From assembly GCA_011109175.1 (NCBI GenBank), contig RDEW01000015.1, positions 964,882 through 1,028,881 on the forward strand: a stretch of 64,000 nt of DNA, in the 5' to 3' direction. This stretch comes from Dicyema japonicum (lineage: Eukaryota; Dicyemida; Rhombozoa; Dicyemidae). The notes below the pieces were generated by a model. That model had not been told where the DNA came from and ran no database searches. It saw only the letters and a program-made list of their open reading frames with translations. Positions 32,085 to 42,267 of the stretch are shown piece by piece; position 1 is the stretch's first letter; each line of letters opens with the position of its first letter. The translations under genes were made by a program, and so were the position numbers.

Positions 32085-32400
32085 TCGATTAAAACAAGCG
32101 GATTCGAGAGGTTTGACTGTAATTTGATCATTAGTCATTAATAGATTTAATTTGATTGTAGTTTGATTGTTAGTCATCAATAGCACAACAAGTGATCCTT
32201 CGAAATGCTTCGGTACTTCCTTCTCTTCTGATCCTTGCTTAGAAGCATGACCTGAGTCAGAGACTGACTCGGACGAATTTTTCTGAGAATATGTATCAAC
32301 ACAAGTAGCGTCCCAAACCAGATTCCGACCATTAGCAATGGGGAATGTTGTCATCCCGTCAGGGTGAGACTAGTCGGCTCCAAAATGTAGTGGTGACCAG
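32085..32400 (-). pseudogene. LINE-A fragment, tail-to-tail with the previous one
   Basis: The minus strand reads HPDGMTTFPIANGRNLVWDA then TCVDTYSQKNSSESVS, the RPDG...WD core of LINE-A. Further on it has a short internal duplication, LLMTNNQ and LLMTNDQ, caused by a 32-bp direct repeat (32115-32185). The copy points towards the fragment at 31.64-31.95 kb. Confidence 0.65.
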
Positions 32401-33580
32401 CATAGGAAAGTGTGTTTTTAGCTGGCATCTTTAGAAATTAGTAAAATCACTGTCAGGTTTTTCGTGAGCGTGAATGCTTAGCGTTTTGCTTTGGCCACAT
32501 TCCTTACTATCCGTTTTACTAGTTTTTTTTTCATCCAAGAAATTTAAAGTTAAAAATCGAAAAAATATAAAGGATTAAACTAATTAAAAAAAGTTAAAAA
32601 TCGAAGAAATATAAAGGATTAAACTTATTAAAATCGATAAAAATTAATCAAGTGGAATTATCCAAAATAATCCATGTAAACGTTCCGAGGCATACCAATT
32701 TATGAATATTCTTGTTAATTTTGTCTTGAACAACAATCTAAGATGTATAAATAATCCGAACATAATGATCGAGCAGTATTTGGAAGGCGTAATTCAAATA
32801 AATTAAGTTGTGTCTGTCACGTTCTATCAAATAATTTCTATAATCGTCCTATAAATATTCACAAAAATTCACAATCATAGGAAATTTGTTGACTCTGTAA
32901 TTTGCCCTGATTTTCACGTTATGTGAGACTGTTTTATCTGTCAAAAATATTTCACATTTCCGTCTTATTCTTTTGAATTCATTTTGCATAAGATTTTTGT
33001 ACAAATGCTCCGAAATTGTTATCGTCCTCAAATCTCAGTTTCATTAGGTTAATCCACGTGTCAACCTAAACCATGGATTTAAAAATATACGGATTGTATG
33101 TCCTCTATCATCTTCAATGACGCATCTTGAAGTTTTTGGAAACAGTTCCTCAATCTTCAATTCGACTAAATTTATAATTTAATGTCAACCACGTGCATAG
33201 TTATCAAACTCAGAGCTCTACAGAATGAAATAATGATAATACTGATTTTTCTCTGATCAACAGTAAATCACCCTTTAATTAGAAGTTGATACTTTACTTT
33301 CAAAATGTCATAAATTCTGTCGATTCGTTCATTTAATTTGTGGTTGATCAAATCATTGATCTATGTATGAAGATACGAATACTTCTTTCGATATGTTTCT
33401 CTTTACATCTTCCATCATTACTCAGTAAAATAAAATTAAGTCTATTACGTCATCAAACCAATTTATTTTATGTAATGCTATAGAGATAATTTCATAAATA
33501 TCTCCAAAATAATATTAATTTTAATATTATTTTATGAAAAAACCGATATCTCATTTTAAAAAAATCCATTTATTCATTCC
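32401..33580. other. AT-rich stretch, no gene supported
   Basis: A duplicated word TTAAAAATCGAA-AAATATAAAGGATTAAAC occurs at about 32550 and 32588. A minus-strand frame at 32849-33031 (EHLYKNLMQNEFKRIRRKCE) has no known relative that I can name. Otherwise nothing. Confidence 0.3.
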
Positions 33581-33584
33581 ACTG

Positions 33585-33750
33585 GAGACAAGTTCGCTCC
33601 TTGGCGATAAGTTCTGGAATCTACCTCAGCTCCCCAGATAATGCTCTCTGGATCTCTGTGCTTGGATGAGGGTTCTATTTAAACGCGTCAGGATCAAGGA
33701 ATTAGTTATTTTGGTTTTACCCTACGTCTTTGTGATAATTTACTTCAATT
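33585..33750 (+). repeat. Candidate LINE-J-tailed SINE (copy 3)
   Basis: CCACTGGAGACAAGTTCGCT, AAGTTCTGGAATCTACCTCA, CTCTGGATCTCTGTGCTTGG, ATTTAAACGCGTCAGGATCA and TTAGTTATTTTGGTTTTACC line up in order with copies 1, 2 and 4. It is closest to copy 1, which has the same TGGATC insert. Confidence 0.6.
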
Positions 33751-33754
33751 TAGA

Positions 33755-34285
33755 GGGGTTTCTGTAACTGCAAGTACTGGATGTTTTCTTCCTTTTTCGG
33801 ATTGTTCTTGGTGGTATCATGTAATTTTTGGAGGTCCTTTGCTTCCGCAGCTGTAGGAAGTGGATATTTTGAATTAGTTGTGAACTATTAACTTCTTTCT
33901 GGAGTTAATAAATTTTTTATAGTATGAGAACCTAAGCTAATCTTTATGTCCTGGTTGATTAGTCAAACTTACCACTCAAAATCAATTTGTTGCCATAACT
34001 AAAACCAAAAGTGACCACAAGGTATTGTCATCATTATTTATCTATTTAATAACCTGGGATATGCCAGAAAGATGTTAGGTGTTCTGAGTAAGCCGTGTTC
34101 TTTCCAAATAATAATTTCATTATTTTTCCAGTTTTCAAAAACACAAAAATCAATCAAAAATGATCCCCGCCGACATAATCGACGTTAGTTGGCTCTCGGG
34201 ACTGCAACTGGAGAAGCTACTGGGTCTCATGTGCGTCTTGGCTTTTTAGTGTAGCAAGGCATCCAAGATTCTTTAGAAAACAAAG
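33755..34285. other. Spacer, no gene seen
   Basis: No conserved segment noted. Confidence 0.35.
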
Positions 34286-34289
34286 CGAT

Positions 34290-34815
34290 TTCCCGCTTAT
34301 TCTCCTGTTGTCTCAACTACGATAGGGTAGAACGTGAACTGATCAAGCAACATTTCGTATTTTTCTCCTTTGCCTTCGTTGTTTTTTCTGCGGCATAAAT
34401 TGTGTCGAACGCGTTCCAGACAATGTTGGATGGGCAAAAGGGATCGACGTCCGTAGCATCCATACCAAAGGTTTCCCCTTCCCGAATGGAAAAATTGTGA
34501 TTCCGTCTCTACTGTCCAAAGCAACAGGTTCAAGATGGAAGGATATCCAGCAGACTCCAGGGCTCGCTTAACAATTCGGTTGATCGCCTTATGTCTTAGA
34601 AATCGTTTTACAATTCTTCGACAAGAAAGGCATGATGTCCATAACAGTCGATTGTACCACCACATCGGCACATAGGAGTCTGGCAAATCTTCAGTCCAAC
34701 TCTGATGGAGATACCGGTGCGGACAATATCGTCGTCAAAGTGAGTCCGACGGTACCAAGCAGGATTGATTCCAAGCGTCACTCTATTAGCATCTTCCAGT
34801 TGACTAGACAAGTAC
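34290..34815 (-). pseudogene. LINE-A C-terminal half fragment
   Basis: The minus strand reads NPAWYRRTHFDDDIVRTGIS, then RVGLKICQTPMCRCGGTIDC (Cys cluster), then HKAINRIVKRALESAGY, then KGEKYEMLLDQFTFYPIVVE with TTGE. This is the LINE-A order, but the RPDG...WD core is scrambled by frame changes. Confidence 0.65.
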
Positions 34816-35079
34816 GTCGGTGTTGGTTTGATTGGTTCAGAAGCCTTTCATTTTTATTTTCCTGTAGCGGTTTTTCTGCTCATGCATATTCATTCTCAAA
34901 TGCTCCATATCTGTGAGCTCCGACGATTTTGTTTGAAGTTGGAGAATTAAACCGAAATCAAATTAAACTAAAATCAACAATAACCAATTTACTTTGAGAA
35001 GATAAAACCATGTGATAGTAAAACTAAACTACGTCACTAAATCTATTGTTTGAGTATTATTATGTAACAATAACAAATA

Positions 35080-35650
35080 ATTACATAACAAGACAATCAA
35101 TAATCCAGCTGATTCCCCTGACAATTGCCAGAGAAATCATATCGAACAACCATTCGGTTTCACGACGCTCATTACTCACTATCGATATCATCGACAAAAG
35201 CGATTTTGGAAAAAACACTGTCTTGGGCCCGAGACTCAGCTCATCTTGACAACAACGGGGTGTAAATGGAATCTGGTGGAGAGGCTGTCTTATTTTTATT
35301 TTGAAATTCTCGAAAGTCCGAGCAGTCTCTCCAGATTTCAACCAGCAAGTCTCGACAGGAAAAAGCTGTCAATGCAGGCCCGATCCCAAATCGAGTATTT
35401 CCCCTGAGAGAGGAAAAGACAGTTACCCCGTCAGGGTGCTTTCTATCTCAACGATCCAGGTCTACCGGTTCCAGGACGACGGGAATCCAACCGTCCATGA
35501 GAGTGCTCGGAATTGGCAAGAGAGTGGTGATCTCAAAGGAGCGAAGTGGAGAAGGTATCCACACAGGTTAATCCCAGACCAATGATTTTCCGTGTGAATA
35601 TAGGAAAAGAGTCATTCTGTCTGGCCTCTTGCCAAAGTTAGAAATTAAAC
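35080..35650 (-). pseudogene. Two LINE-A fragments in a row
   Basis: The piece at 35520-35650 reads KRPDRMTLFLYSHGKSLVWD on the minus strand. The piece at 35080-35450 reads KHPDGVTVFSSLRGNTRFGI, then the terminal SNERRETEWLFDMISLAIVR and GISW. Both contain the RPDG block, so they are separate copies, or one copy with a duplication, in the same direction. Confidence 0.6.
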
Positions 35651-35689
35651 CAAAGTCAACAAAAACCAAATTTATTTTTCCCAATTACC

Positions 35690-36150
35690 ACAAGAGATTA
35701 AATAATTAATTAAATCTAATGGCCATGCATTCCTTGCGTAATCAAACGATACAATGTGGATTTTCTTAGAGTTTTGTCTTTAAAGTAACAAACCACAATA
35801 CAATTTGACTTGTAATCTAATAATTTCACCTTTGCGATCAAAATACTCCATAGACTCCAAAGCATAATCCGATAATTCACCATCTTTTGTATCATGTCTC
35901 ATGATTTTACTATAATATAACAATATTATGACCAATTTTGACTTTCCGATTCGAATTTATCTATTATATCGTTGCAGTTTAGATTGCATAGCCGTTCCCA
36001 TGAGTAACCCTCCCAATTTACGAGATACTGTTTCTCTCCATTTTCATCAATTTTTGAGTCGACAATATTTTTTACTTTATAATTTATCTTATTTCTTTGT
36101 AAATTCCACATTAACAACAGTTAAGTTAAGATATGTAAATTATTATAAAG
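35690..36150 (-). pseudogene. HP1/chromodomain-like relic
   Basis: The minus-strand frame (35926-36117) reads INYKVKNIVDSKIDENGEKQ, then YLVNWEGYSWERLCNLNCND and IIDKFESE. This is a chromodomain pattern (YxVExIhDxR...YLVKWKGY...NTWEP..NL.C..hI..FE), with the aromatic W-W cage partly kept but the loop before WE shortened by about five residues. Further down, NCIVVCYFKDKTLRKSTLYR resembles a chromoshadow-type strand. It could come from an HP1 gene copy or a chromo-integrase element. I see no intact gene around it. Confidence 0.5.
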
Positions 36151-36640
36151 TAAATGTTATGTAATTTATTACGTAACAACATAAATCAATCATAGCTATA
36201 ATTCCGAACAGCAAGTACACGAAATAGATTAGTTTTCAGATCGCATGAGTTTTAAGCGTTCTACAAGATGTGCTGTTTTTGACATTGGAGATGACTTTTT
36301 TTACAATAATAATCAATTAAGTCATTCTGCAGTCCATATTAAGTCTTCCTATTTGTTTAAGATAGATACCTCTTTGTAGAATTGATGTTTTATTGCCTTT
36401 GATTTTTTAGATCTCTTCTGGACGAGTGAGATATATGATTTCCCTGTTAAAGTAATGAATGTAGTCCTGGGTGAAAGCTTGGAAATGATTTTTGGCTGAG
36501 TTGGATTCAATTTGTGATAAGTTTTACTGCATATATCTAATTAACCAACTAAATCCAATAATTACAAAATTTAAACTCTGATGTGTTTTAGAAAAACGCA
36601 ATTTCCCGTGAAGATGTGTTTCGCTATGACTACACAAAGC
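36150..36640. other. Unassigned DNA
   Basis: No supported gene. It may include decayed LINE-A on the minus strand. Confidence 0.3.
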
Positions 36641-37210
36641 CCAAGGATAGACGATGAACAAAGTATTGGTGCTTTTGGAAAGACCTGTGTTTTAACATGG
36701 ACAACTCTACATTGCTTTGAGCAGGAGAAAATTTAAAGAGAATGTGAGATACAATAATTATGTTTTATTTTAGATAAAGTCATACGAGCTTTGAGGCCAA
36801 CCGACGAAAAACCAAGCGATTAACTTTACGGAGAACATGACGTGACGAATTGCTTTTGGTAGTGTCCCTGAAAACATTCATTCATTAGTTTGGTGATAGC
36901 CAACACAAGGCGGACGCTAGAGTTGCCCGAGTTCTGAGCAATGAGGTCTTTGAGAAGCCCGGACGAAGCCCATCAAATCCTCCACTGCTGCTCGGGACAA
37001 AAGAGAGAATCCCATTTTTTATATCCTCTTCAGAATCAAGAATATGATGTAATTGTCCCGAGCAAAGTGGGATCGATGGTCGTTTAGGAGACTTGGGTAG
37101 CGCTCAACAAGTGATTCAAGTATACGGTTCAAGAATCCTCACGGCAGCACGGATTCCAATTTCAGAAAGCTTTCGATGAAATGTACGTGGTAATCTCTGT
37201 GTGTCCGAGA
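36640..37210 (-). pseudogene. LINE-A N-terminal fragment
   Basis: The minus strand reads GFLNRILESLVERYPSLLND, then a shifted GILSFVPSSSGGFDGLRPG (about 36970), then NRLVFRRLASKLV (about 36790). These match SLRSFRPSSGGGIDGLRPG and GNVFRRLAAKVA of LINE-A. The YLDD RT core is missing. Confidence 0.6.
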
Positions 37211-37399
37211 CAATCGATTTTTGCTTCTCATAGTTTTGGAATCTGAGCATGTGTTTTCCGTGTTAACCAATAATTTCCCAGAGGAGAATTTGTGGATATT
37301 TTGTTTTACTGTGGGCGTGAGTGATTTCTCTTCTTTTCTCCTTCTATGGAGTATGTATATAGGAGAGGCGATTAAATATAGGATAATTAAAGCGATATT

Positions 37400-38280
37400 T
37401 TAACGTGGCGTCATGTGGTCCACCAGACAGAATAGCCATGGAGGCGCTCAGAGTGGGCGTAACGCACTCCAGAAAAGTACCATTTGCTTTCTTCTACCGG
37501 AGAGTAATGTCACCCCCGGTCGGCGGACCGGATTTCAGTGATCCAGCTCAACGTGAATGGAATCAAGGGTAAAATCTTGGAGCTCAGAACACTCATCTCA
37601 AAAATCAAAATTGACATTTTACTAATTCAAGAGTCTAAATTGACTCCGAAGGAATTTATGCCTATTTTTCCTGGATTCAATGTTATTCAGGAAAGATCGT
37701 ACAAAGAAATGTGGAGGTGGACTACTAACGATATTAGAAAGGGATTCAAGTATCAGGACAGTTCATCAGAAATAAAGAAACTCCTTGGGGACGATGAAAC
37801 CACGGAAACCATTGAAATCTCTGTGAGTTTCAACAAAAGGAAAATTGTTTCTGGTGAACGTCTATATACCTCCTCTCGGCTCATGTTCTAATAAGTATTC
37901 AATGGTTGACTTTGGAAAATTTGGGGGATATCTTGATCTGCGGAGACCTGAATGCCAAACATCTCCTTTGGCTGTCAAGTCAGCAAGAGGAAGACTTAAA
38001 TTCTCGCAGTCTGGAAAACTGATGATCATTAATGACCCCTTGAAACACACAAGAACCCCTTTCAGGAATTCTTATCAACCTACATCCCCAGACATCACTC
38101 TCTGCTCTCCAACTCTCTCTACAAGAGTAACTTGGTCCGTCATACACGATACCAGAAGCGACCACAATCCTATTTTATTGAAGATCAGGAGGGAGGTATT
38201 TTGTGATAACAAGAATTTGACCTACATATACAAATCCGCAAACTGGAACCTTTTCCGGATTATTACTGAATATCTTTGGT
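37400..38280 (+). pseudogene. LINE-J 5' end and APE endonuclease
   Basis: After a GC-richer leader (GTGGCGTCATGTGGTCCACC at about 37405) the frame from about 37538 reads IQLNVNGIKGKILELRTLIS, then IDILLIQESKLTPKEFMPIF (the QE catalytic Glu motif). Another frame has LICGDLNAKH, LMIINDPLKHTRTPF and SPDITLCSPTLSTRVTWSVI, and ends TRSDHNPILLKIRREV (the SDHxP catalytic motif). This is a Jockey-type endonuclease with at least two frame changes. The RT part does not follow; a LINE-A piece begins at 38.37 kb. Confidence 0.7.
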
Positions 38281-38285
38281 TGACG

Positions 38286-38322
38286 TAAATCCGGAAGATT
38301 TCTCCTCCGTAAATCCGGAAAT
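38286..38322. repeat. Short tandem duplication
   Basis: GTAAATCCGGAA occurs twice, 23 bases apart, just after the LINE-J fragment. Confidence 0.5.
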
Positions 38323-38364
38323 TTCTTATCTGCGACGTCACCTGTACCTGCACGCTTGCCCCTT

Positions 38365-38550
38365 ACAGAGTGCATCTGGAGCCTGCTCTGTTGTTGAGAA
38401 GGCGAGAGGTTATAACGAGAAAAGTACGCGGTCCTACCCACTGATTTTTTTGTTTGTTCTACTCGCTGTTGAGAGGTCTAGTTCCTTTGCGCCTGAAACA
38501 TTGGAATTCCTGAGTTATCTAGGAAATAGGAATCCTTTACTTTCATGATT
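38365..38550 (+). pseudogene. LINE-A 3' fragment
   Basis: Forward frames read EKYAVLPTDFFVCSTR and SSSFAPETLEFLSYLGN. The DNA is close to 5610-5770 over about 140 bp (both include AAAAGTACGCGGTCCTACCC). Both copies begin near GGAGCCTG.TCTG, so they may derive from the same truncated source. Confidence 0.6.
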
Positions 38551-38905
38551 TTAGAATTCAATAGAAAGAAACAGTCTCAGAGCCTCTTCCAGGACAAAAA
38601 CCCCACTGCTCTGGAATTAGAAAGTCATTCTCTTCTATATTTCTACTAAGTTTCTTGAAAATGATACATTAGCCTCTTGTCTACTTAGCCTCTAGAAAAG
38701 ATCATATTAAGCCAATTGGCATGTAACTTGCCGGATCTCTCATTGACTTTCCTGATTTTGAAAACATCCTCACCACAGCTTTCTTCCATATTGAGGAGAT
38801 AGTCAAGTTTTAAATACCCATCGTAAAGACATCGCAGATAATAAAATTCGGACCCTCCTTGATAAGCTTTAAATAAAATATTCGGATTGATATGTGGTCA
38901 TATCC
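38551..38905. other. Spacer, no gene seen
   Basis: The forward frame at 38580-38760 looks like RT finger text in places (EPLPGQKPHCSGIRKSFSSI) but is too weak to call. Confidence 0.25.
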
Positions 38906-38910
38906 TAGAG

Positions 38911-39660
38911 CAGGGGTGGCCAACCTTTTTCGCTCGCGAGCTACTTTTTATAAATATAGCGATTTGTCTGGCGATACGCATCAATCAAATTGGGATATTT
39001 TCCTGGAGACATAAATTTCCAAATATTGAAATTCGAATGTACTTTTAAAATAATGTCATTTTTTAATTTATAATTTTATTTGAATCTTTTTTGAATATAC
39101 TTTTAAAAAAATGTCATTTTTTAGATTTATAATTTCTATTTGAAATTTTCTTGAATGCAATTTTAAAATAATGTCATTTTTAGATTTATAATGATGTCAT
39201 TTTTTTAATTTATAATTTCTAAAAAATCTTTCTTAATTCTTCTGAAACATTTTCGATGTGACTCTCCATGAACGGAGAAGCAAAAAAATTGCATAAAAGA
39301 GTAATTTTTTTGAAATCGCCAAATCTGTGATTAAACTCGTTCATTATATTTTGTAGTAGCACAGCAAATTCTTCGACAATGATTTTTATTTACAAGTTGT
39401 TTTTGAATTCATCTTCAATATTATGAAAATGGGTAAAATTTTCTTTTGGATTTGAGATATGCACAATTCTCACTTCATATTGAAAGAATTTATTGAGTTG
39501 ATCATATCGAGAATATATTTATTGATTCCCTGTAATTCCAAATTTAGTTCATTCAGTTTTGTGGTAATATCAGCTAAAATGCAAAAAACCAATCAGGATA
39601 TCAAGAAAATGCCAATCCTTATTGTTTTCTTTTGGAAATTCTGTAATATATGGTAATAAT
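38911..39660 (-). mobile_element. hAT transposon remnant
   Basis: CAGGGGTGGCCAACCTTTTT at 38911 is a typical hAT-type end. Inside, the minus strand (39580-39500) reads LADITTKLNELNLELQGINK then YILDMI, the LSDIxxHLNxLNLxLQG segment of the ZBED5/GTF2IRD2-like hAT transposases. Further 3' are FKKITLLYAIF and SHIENVSEELRKIF-like words. Frames are broken. Only the C-terminal part and one end remain. Confidence 0.65.
39040..39225. repeat. Tandem repeat of about 62 bp inside the hAT remnant
   Basis: Three units share ACTTTTAAAATAATGTCATTTTTTA...ATTTATAATTT.TATTTGAA in part (units starting near 39040, 39102 and 39162). They lie between the hAT end and its coding relic. Confidence 0.55.
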
Positions 39661-39739
39661 TCTCTGAAACGAGTGAGAATTAATCCCTTGCTCAACCATA
39701 TTGTGTCACAGTGCAAAGCTGCTGTTATGGATACAAGTT

Positions 39740-40010
39740 TCTTTATTAACGGTAACTGGAAATCCTTTGCCTCGGAAAAAACGATGAAGGCAAAGGAAAA
39801 AAATACGAAGCGCCGATTCGCGCTCTACCCCATTGTTGTTGAGACGACTGGAAGAATAAGTGGGAAATCGCTTCGTTTCCTAAAGAAGCTTGGACGCCTA
39901 GGTACACTAAAAAGCCACGACGCACGAGAGACCCGGTGGCTTCTCCAACTGATCTCTGTTGCAATCGTGAGAGGCAACGCAACCTCGATAATAGGGAGTT
40001 CCTCGTCGGT
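39740..40010 (+). pseudogene. LINE-A 3' fragment, well preserved
   Basis: One forward frame reads RRFALYPIVVETTGRISGKS, LRFLKKLGRLGTLKSHDARE and TRWLLQLISVAIVRGNATSI. This equals the LINE-A end (FAPVAIETSGNFGPKTLKFL, NHLGKLLSDKTGDLRETRWL, KERLSLAVVRGNS). The upstream piece (KKYEAPIRAL) is in another frame. It runs past the usual stop into unrelated codons. Confidence 0.65.
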
Positions 40011-40650
40011 GTATTTCAATATATTGACAGACATCTTTTTTTGTCATCCGGGATCAAACTCCACGGATCCAAACCCTGGATTTTTTGAAGCAGATCCCTG
40101 AATATCGAAGGTGCTTTCTTAGTCATACATACGCCCCCATCTGTTTTGCTTAATATAATCTTTTCATTCTCCGACTTGGACACATTATCCTCCGATAGTT
40201 CTTCCAAAAGGAGGGATTTTTTACATCAACTTTCGCAGATTCAGCCATCCACATACGGTCCTTTTCATCTTTCCATATACTGTTGATTGCCTTTTTGATG
40301 ATTCTGGCAGATATAACTTACCCTTCTGCCCTGCCAACAAATCGCATCAACTGCACTCTTAGGCTATTTCTCTAACAAATAAACCTCCTGATAATAGGTG
40401 CAACAGAATAATGAGTTTCTTTGGAGAATATTCTTCTCGCATAGAAATTCAAATGATTGCACTGGGTTCGTGACCTCTTTAATTGCAGTATTAATATCCT
40501 ATTTTGTTTAAAACTATTTTGATGGAACACATAAGTTATTCGACATGAACCCCAATAGTGTGCCTAATCCACACAGATATGTTAAATGGCTGTTGCACTA
40601 AAATAAACGTTACCTACTTTACCTTTTTTGAATTTATTAAGCCAATTAAA
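40010..40650. other. Unassigned; one coding-like frame on the minus strand
   Basis: The minus strand at 40310-40020 reads RIIKKAINSIWKDEKDRMWM, then EELSEDNVSKSENEKIILSK and APSIFRDLLQKIQGLD with two frame changes. It looks like an old coding relic of an unknown family. The rest is empty. Confidence 0.3.
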
Positions 40651-40654
40651 CAAA

Positions 40655-40770
40655 AAAGCCTAACCTTAACTCCTAATTTTAATCCTAATGCCTAACCATA
40701 ATCCATAACACTAATCCCTAACCAAACGTTAAAGATGAAAACGAACTAACCCTAACCTAATATCTGTAGC
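40655..40770. repeat. Degenerate telomere-like CCTAA tract
   Basis: The words CCTAACC, CCTAATTTTAATCCTAATGC, CCTAACC and ACTAACCCTAACCTAA recur over about 110 bp. It looks like an eroded (CCCTAA)n array or a CCTAA-rich minisatellite. Units are imperfect. Confidence 0.45.
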
Positions 40771-41084
40771 ATCAAGATCAATCGGACAAGTAATGTAGCT
40801 GGTGCCTGGAGCCAACTAAAACTTTCGTAACACGTAGCCTATAGTATCCTTCATAGAAACGACATGTATGCACGGTAGAGGTTGCCAATTCCTTAACAAA
40901 TTCATTAAGGTCGTTATCATCAACGCATAAGGGCAAGTTTTTCAACACAATTTCTGACGGTCTCTAGGATTTACGGAAACAAGAGAAGACAAAATTTCTC
41001 ATGAATGACAATAATTAAGCTGAAAATAGATATTATTTAATTTGAGGGCATTAAATTAAATATGGTTTAATAAGTTCCCGACAA

Positions 41085-41165
41085 AAATCCAGGTGGTTCG
41101 AATCTCGCTGCTGTCTATTCGGCGAAGGTTCCACGAATGTATGATGTTTCTGGGTTGACGCGTAA
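41085..41165 (+). repeat. tRNA-like SINE fragment with B box
   Basis: GGTGGTTCGAATCTCG fits the B box. TATTCGGCGAAGGTT follows at the same spacing as in the copy at 29.9 kb. The 5' part is lost. Confidence 0.5.
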
Positions 41166-41400
41166 AGCCATCGTCAGTGATTCATTGCTGCGGAACCGGA
41201 TTATCTTCTGAAAATCACTCACTGAAAGCTCAAATCAGTGTTGGCTCTAAGCTTAGGTCTGACTTTTGCAAACCTTACATGTGTCGTTGTGGGGTGAAGG
41301 TTGATCAGAAGAGGATTCATTTTCCTTCATGAAGAAGGACCGACGGAAAGTTTCCCTCTCACGGGGATTGATAGTAATTTTTACATTTTCGCTTGGAGAT
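41165..41400 (+). pseudogene. LINE-A Cys-cluster fragment
   Basis: The forward frame reads HSLKAQISVGSKLRSDFCKP then YMCRCGVKVDQKRIHFPS. LINE-A copies have DSLR..VGLRLGL.VC...KCKCG and CRCG at this place. Weak but ordered. Confidence 0.45.
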
Positions 41401-41559
41401 CGTTTCCACCTGGTTCTAATCGCCTCCAGAACCTCTGGAGACGTTGGAAGAATTGGTAGAAGCGTTGTCATTGCTCAGAAATCCTCGTGGACGGCGATGG
41501 TTTACGCACAGAGCTTAAGAATGGCCGTCATCTGCGAAAATGTCGACTGACTCTTGGTA

Positions 41560-42260
41560 TCTTAAGCTTTGTTTATCATTATTATAAGAGAACTTCAAGA
41601 TCACAAAGAAAGATATTAAAAAAAAACTAATTAAGCAATTTCTGTCTCCAATAATCTCCTAACTCTCCTTGCATGATAATCAAATGTCCCAACTGTTGAG
41701 CGGTAAACCCTCAGAGAAAGTTTAGATATGTATTTGGTTCAGATCGGAGGTCATACAGATAATGAATATATTTAATTCTGTTTCTAATAAATATTTAAAT
41801 TAAAAAATATAAAAATTAAATCAATCATGATAATAAATCAGATTATTTAATGTTTGTTGATGTAACCAATGGTGTACCGCAAATAAACAATTATTTTATG
41901 ACATAAGAAAATTCCTATTAAGGAAATTAAAACGTGACAATTTAAAGCACGTGCATCTAATCCGCGCAAAGATTAATAAATGAATCAGACAACAACGTAC
42001 GTCGTGGCGTGACCGAAAATTACTGACATCATCAGAAAATAGTTGACCTATCAAGAAATGGAAATTGTAAAGTGCAAAATCAAAAAAACAAAAACAAGGA
42101 AGGAAGTTAAGCAGTAGACCACAAAATGACTTGATAAAATTTTTAGTATTTTTAATTATTAATTTTATTAATTTAAAAAATAAAATAATTAATTAGTTTA
42201 AACAATATAAAATAATAAAATTAATACACGCATACTGATTTGTACAATTTGATCTCATCA
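41560..42260. other. AT-rich upstream flank of the acyl-CoA synthetase gene
   Basis: No coding segment or repeat seen. Presumed intergenic or promoter DNA. Confidence 0.4.
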
Positions 42261-42267
42261 GTTATAC

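Noticed and set aside
39040-39225. CRISPR-like array
   Set aside because: Units of about 62 bp are imperfect and AT-rich, have no unique spacers, and lie in a hAT remnant of a eukaryotic genome.
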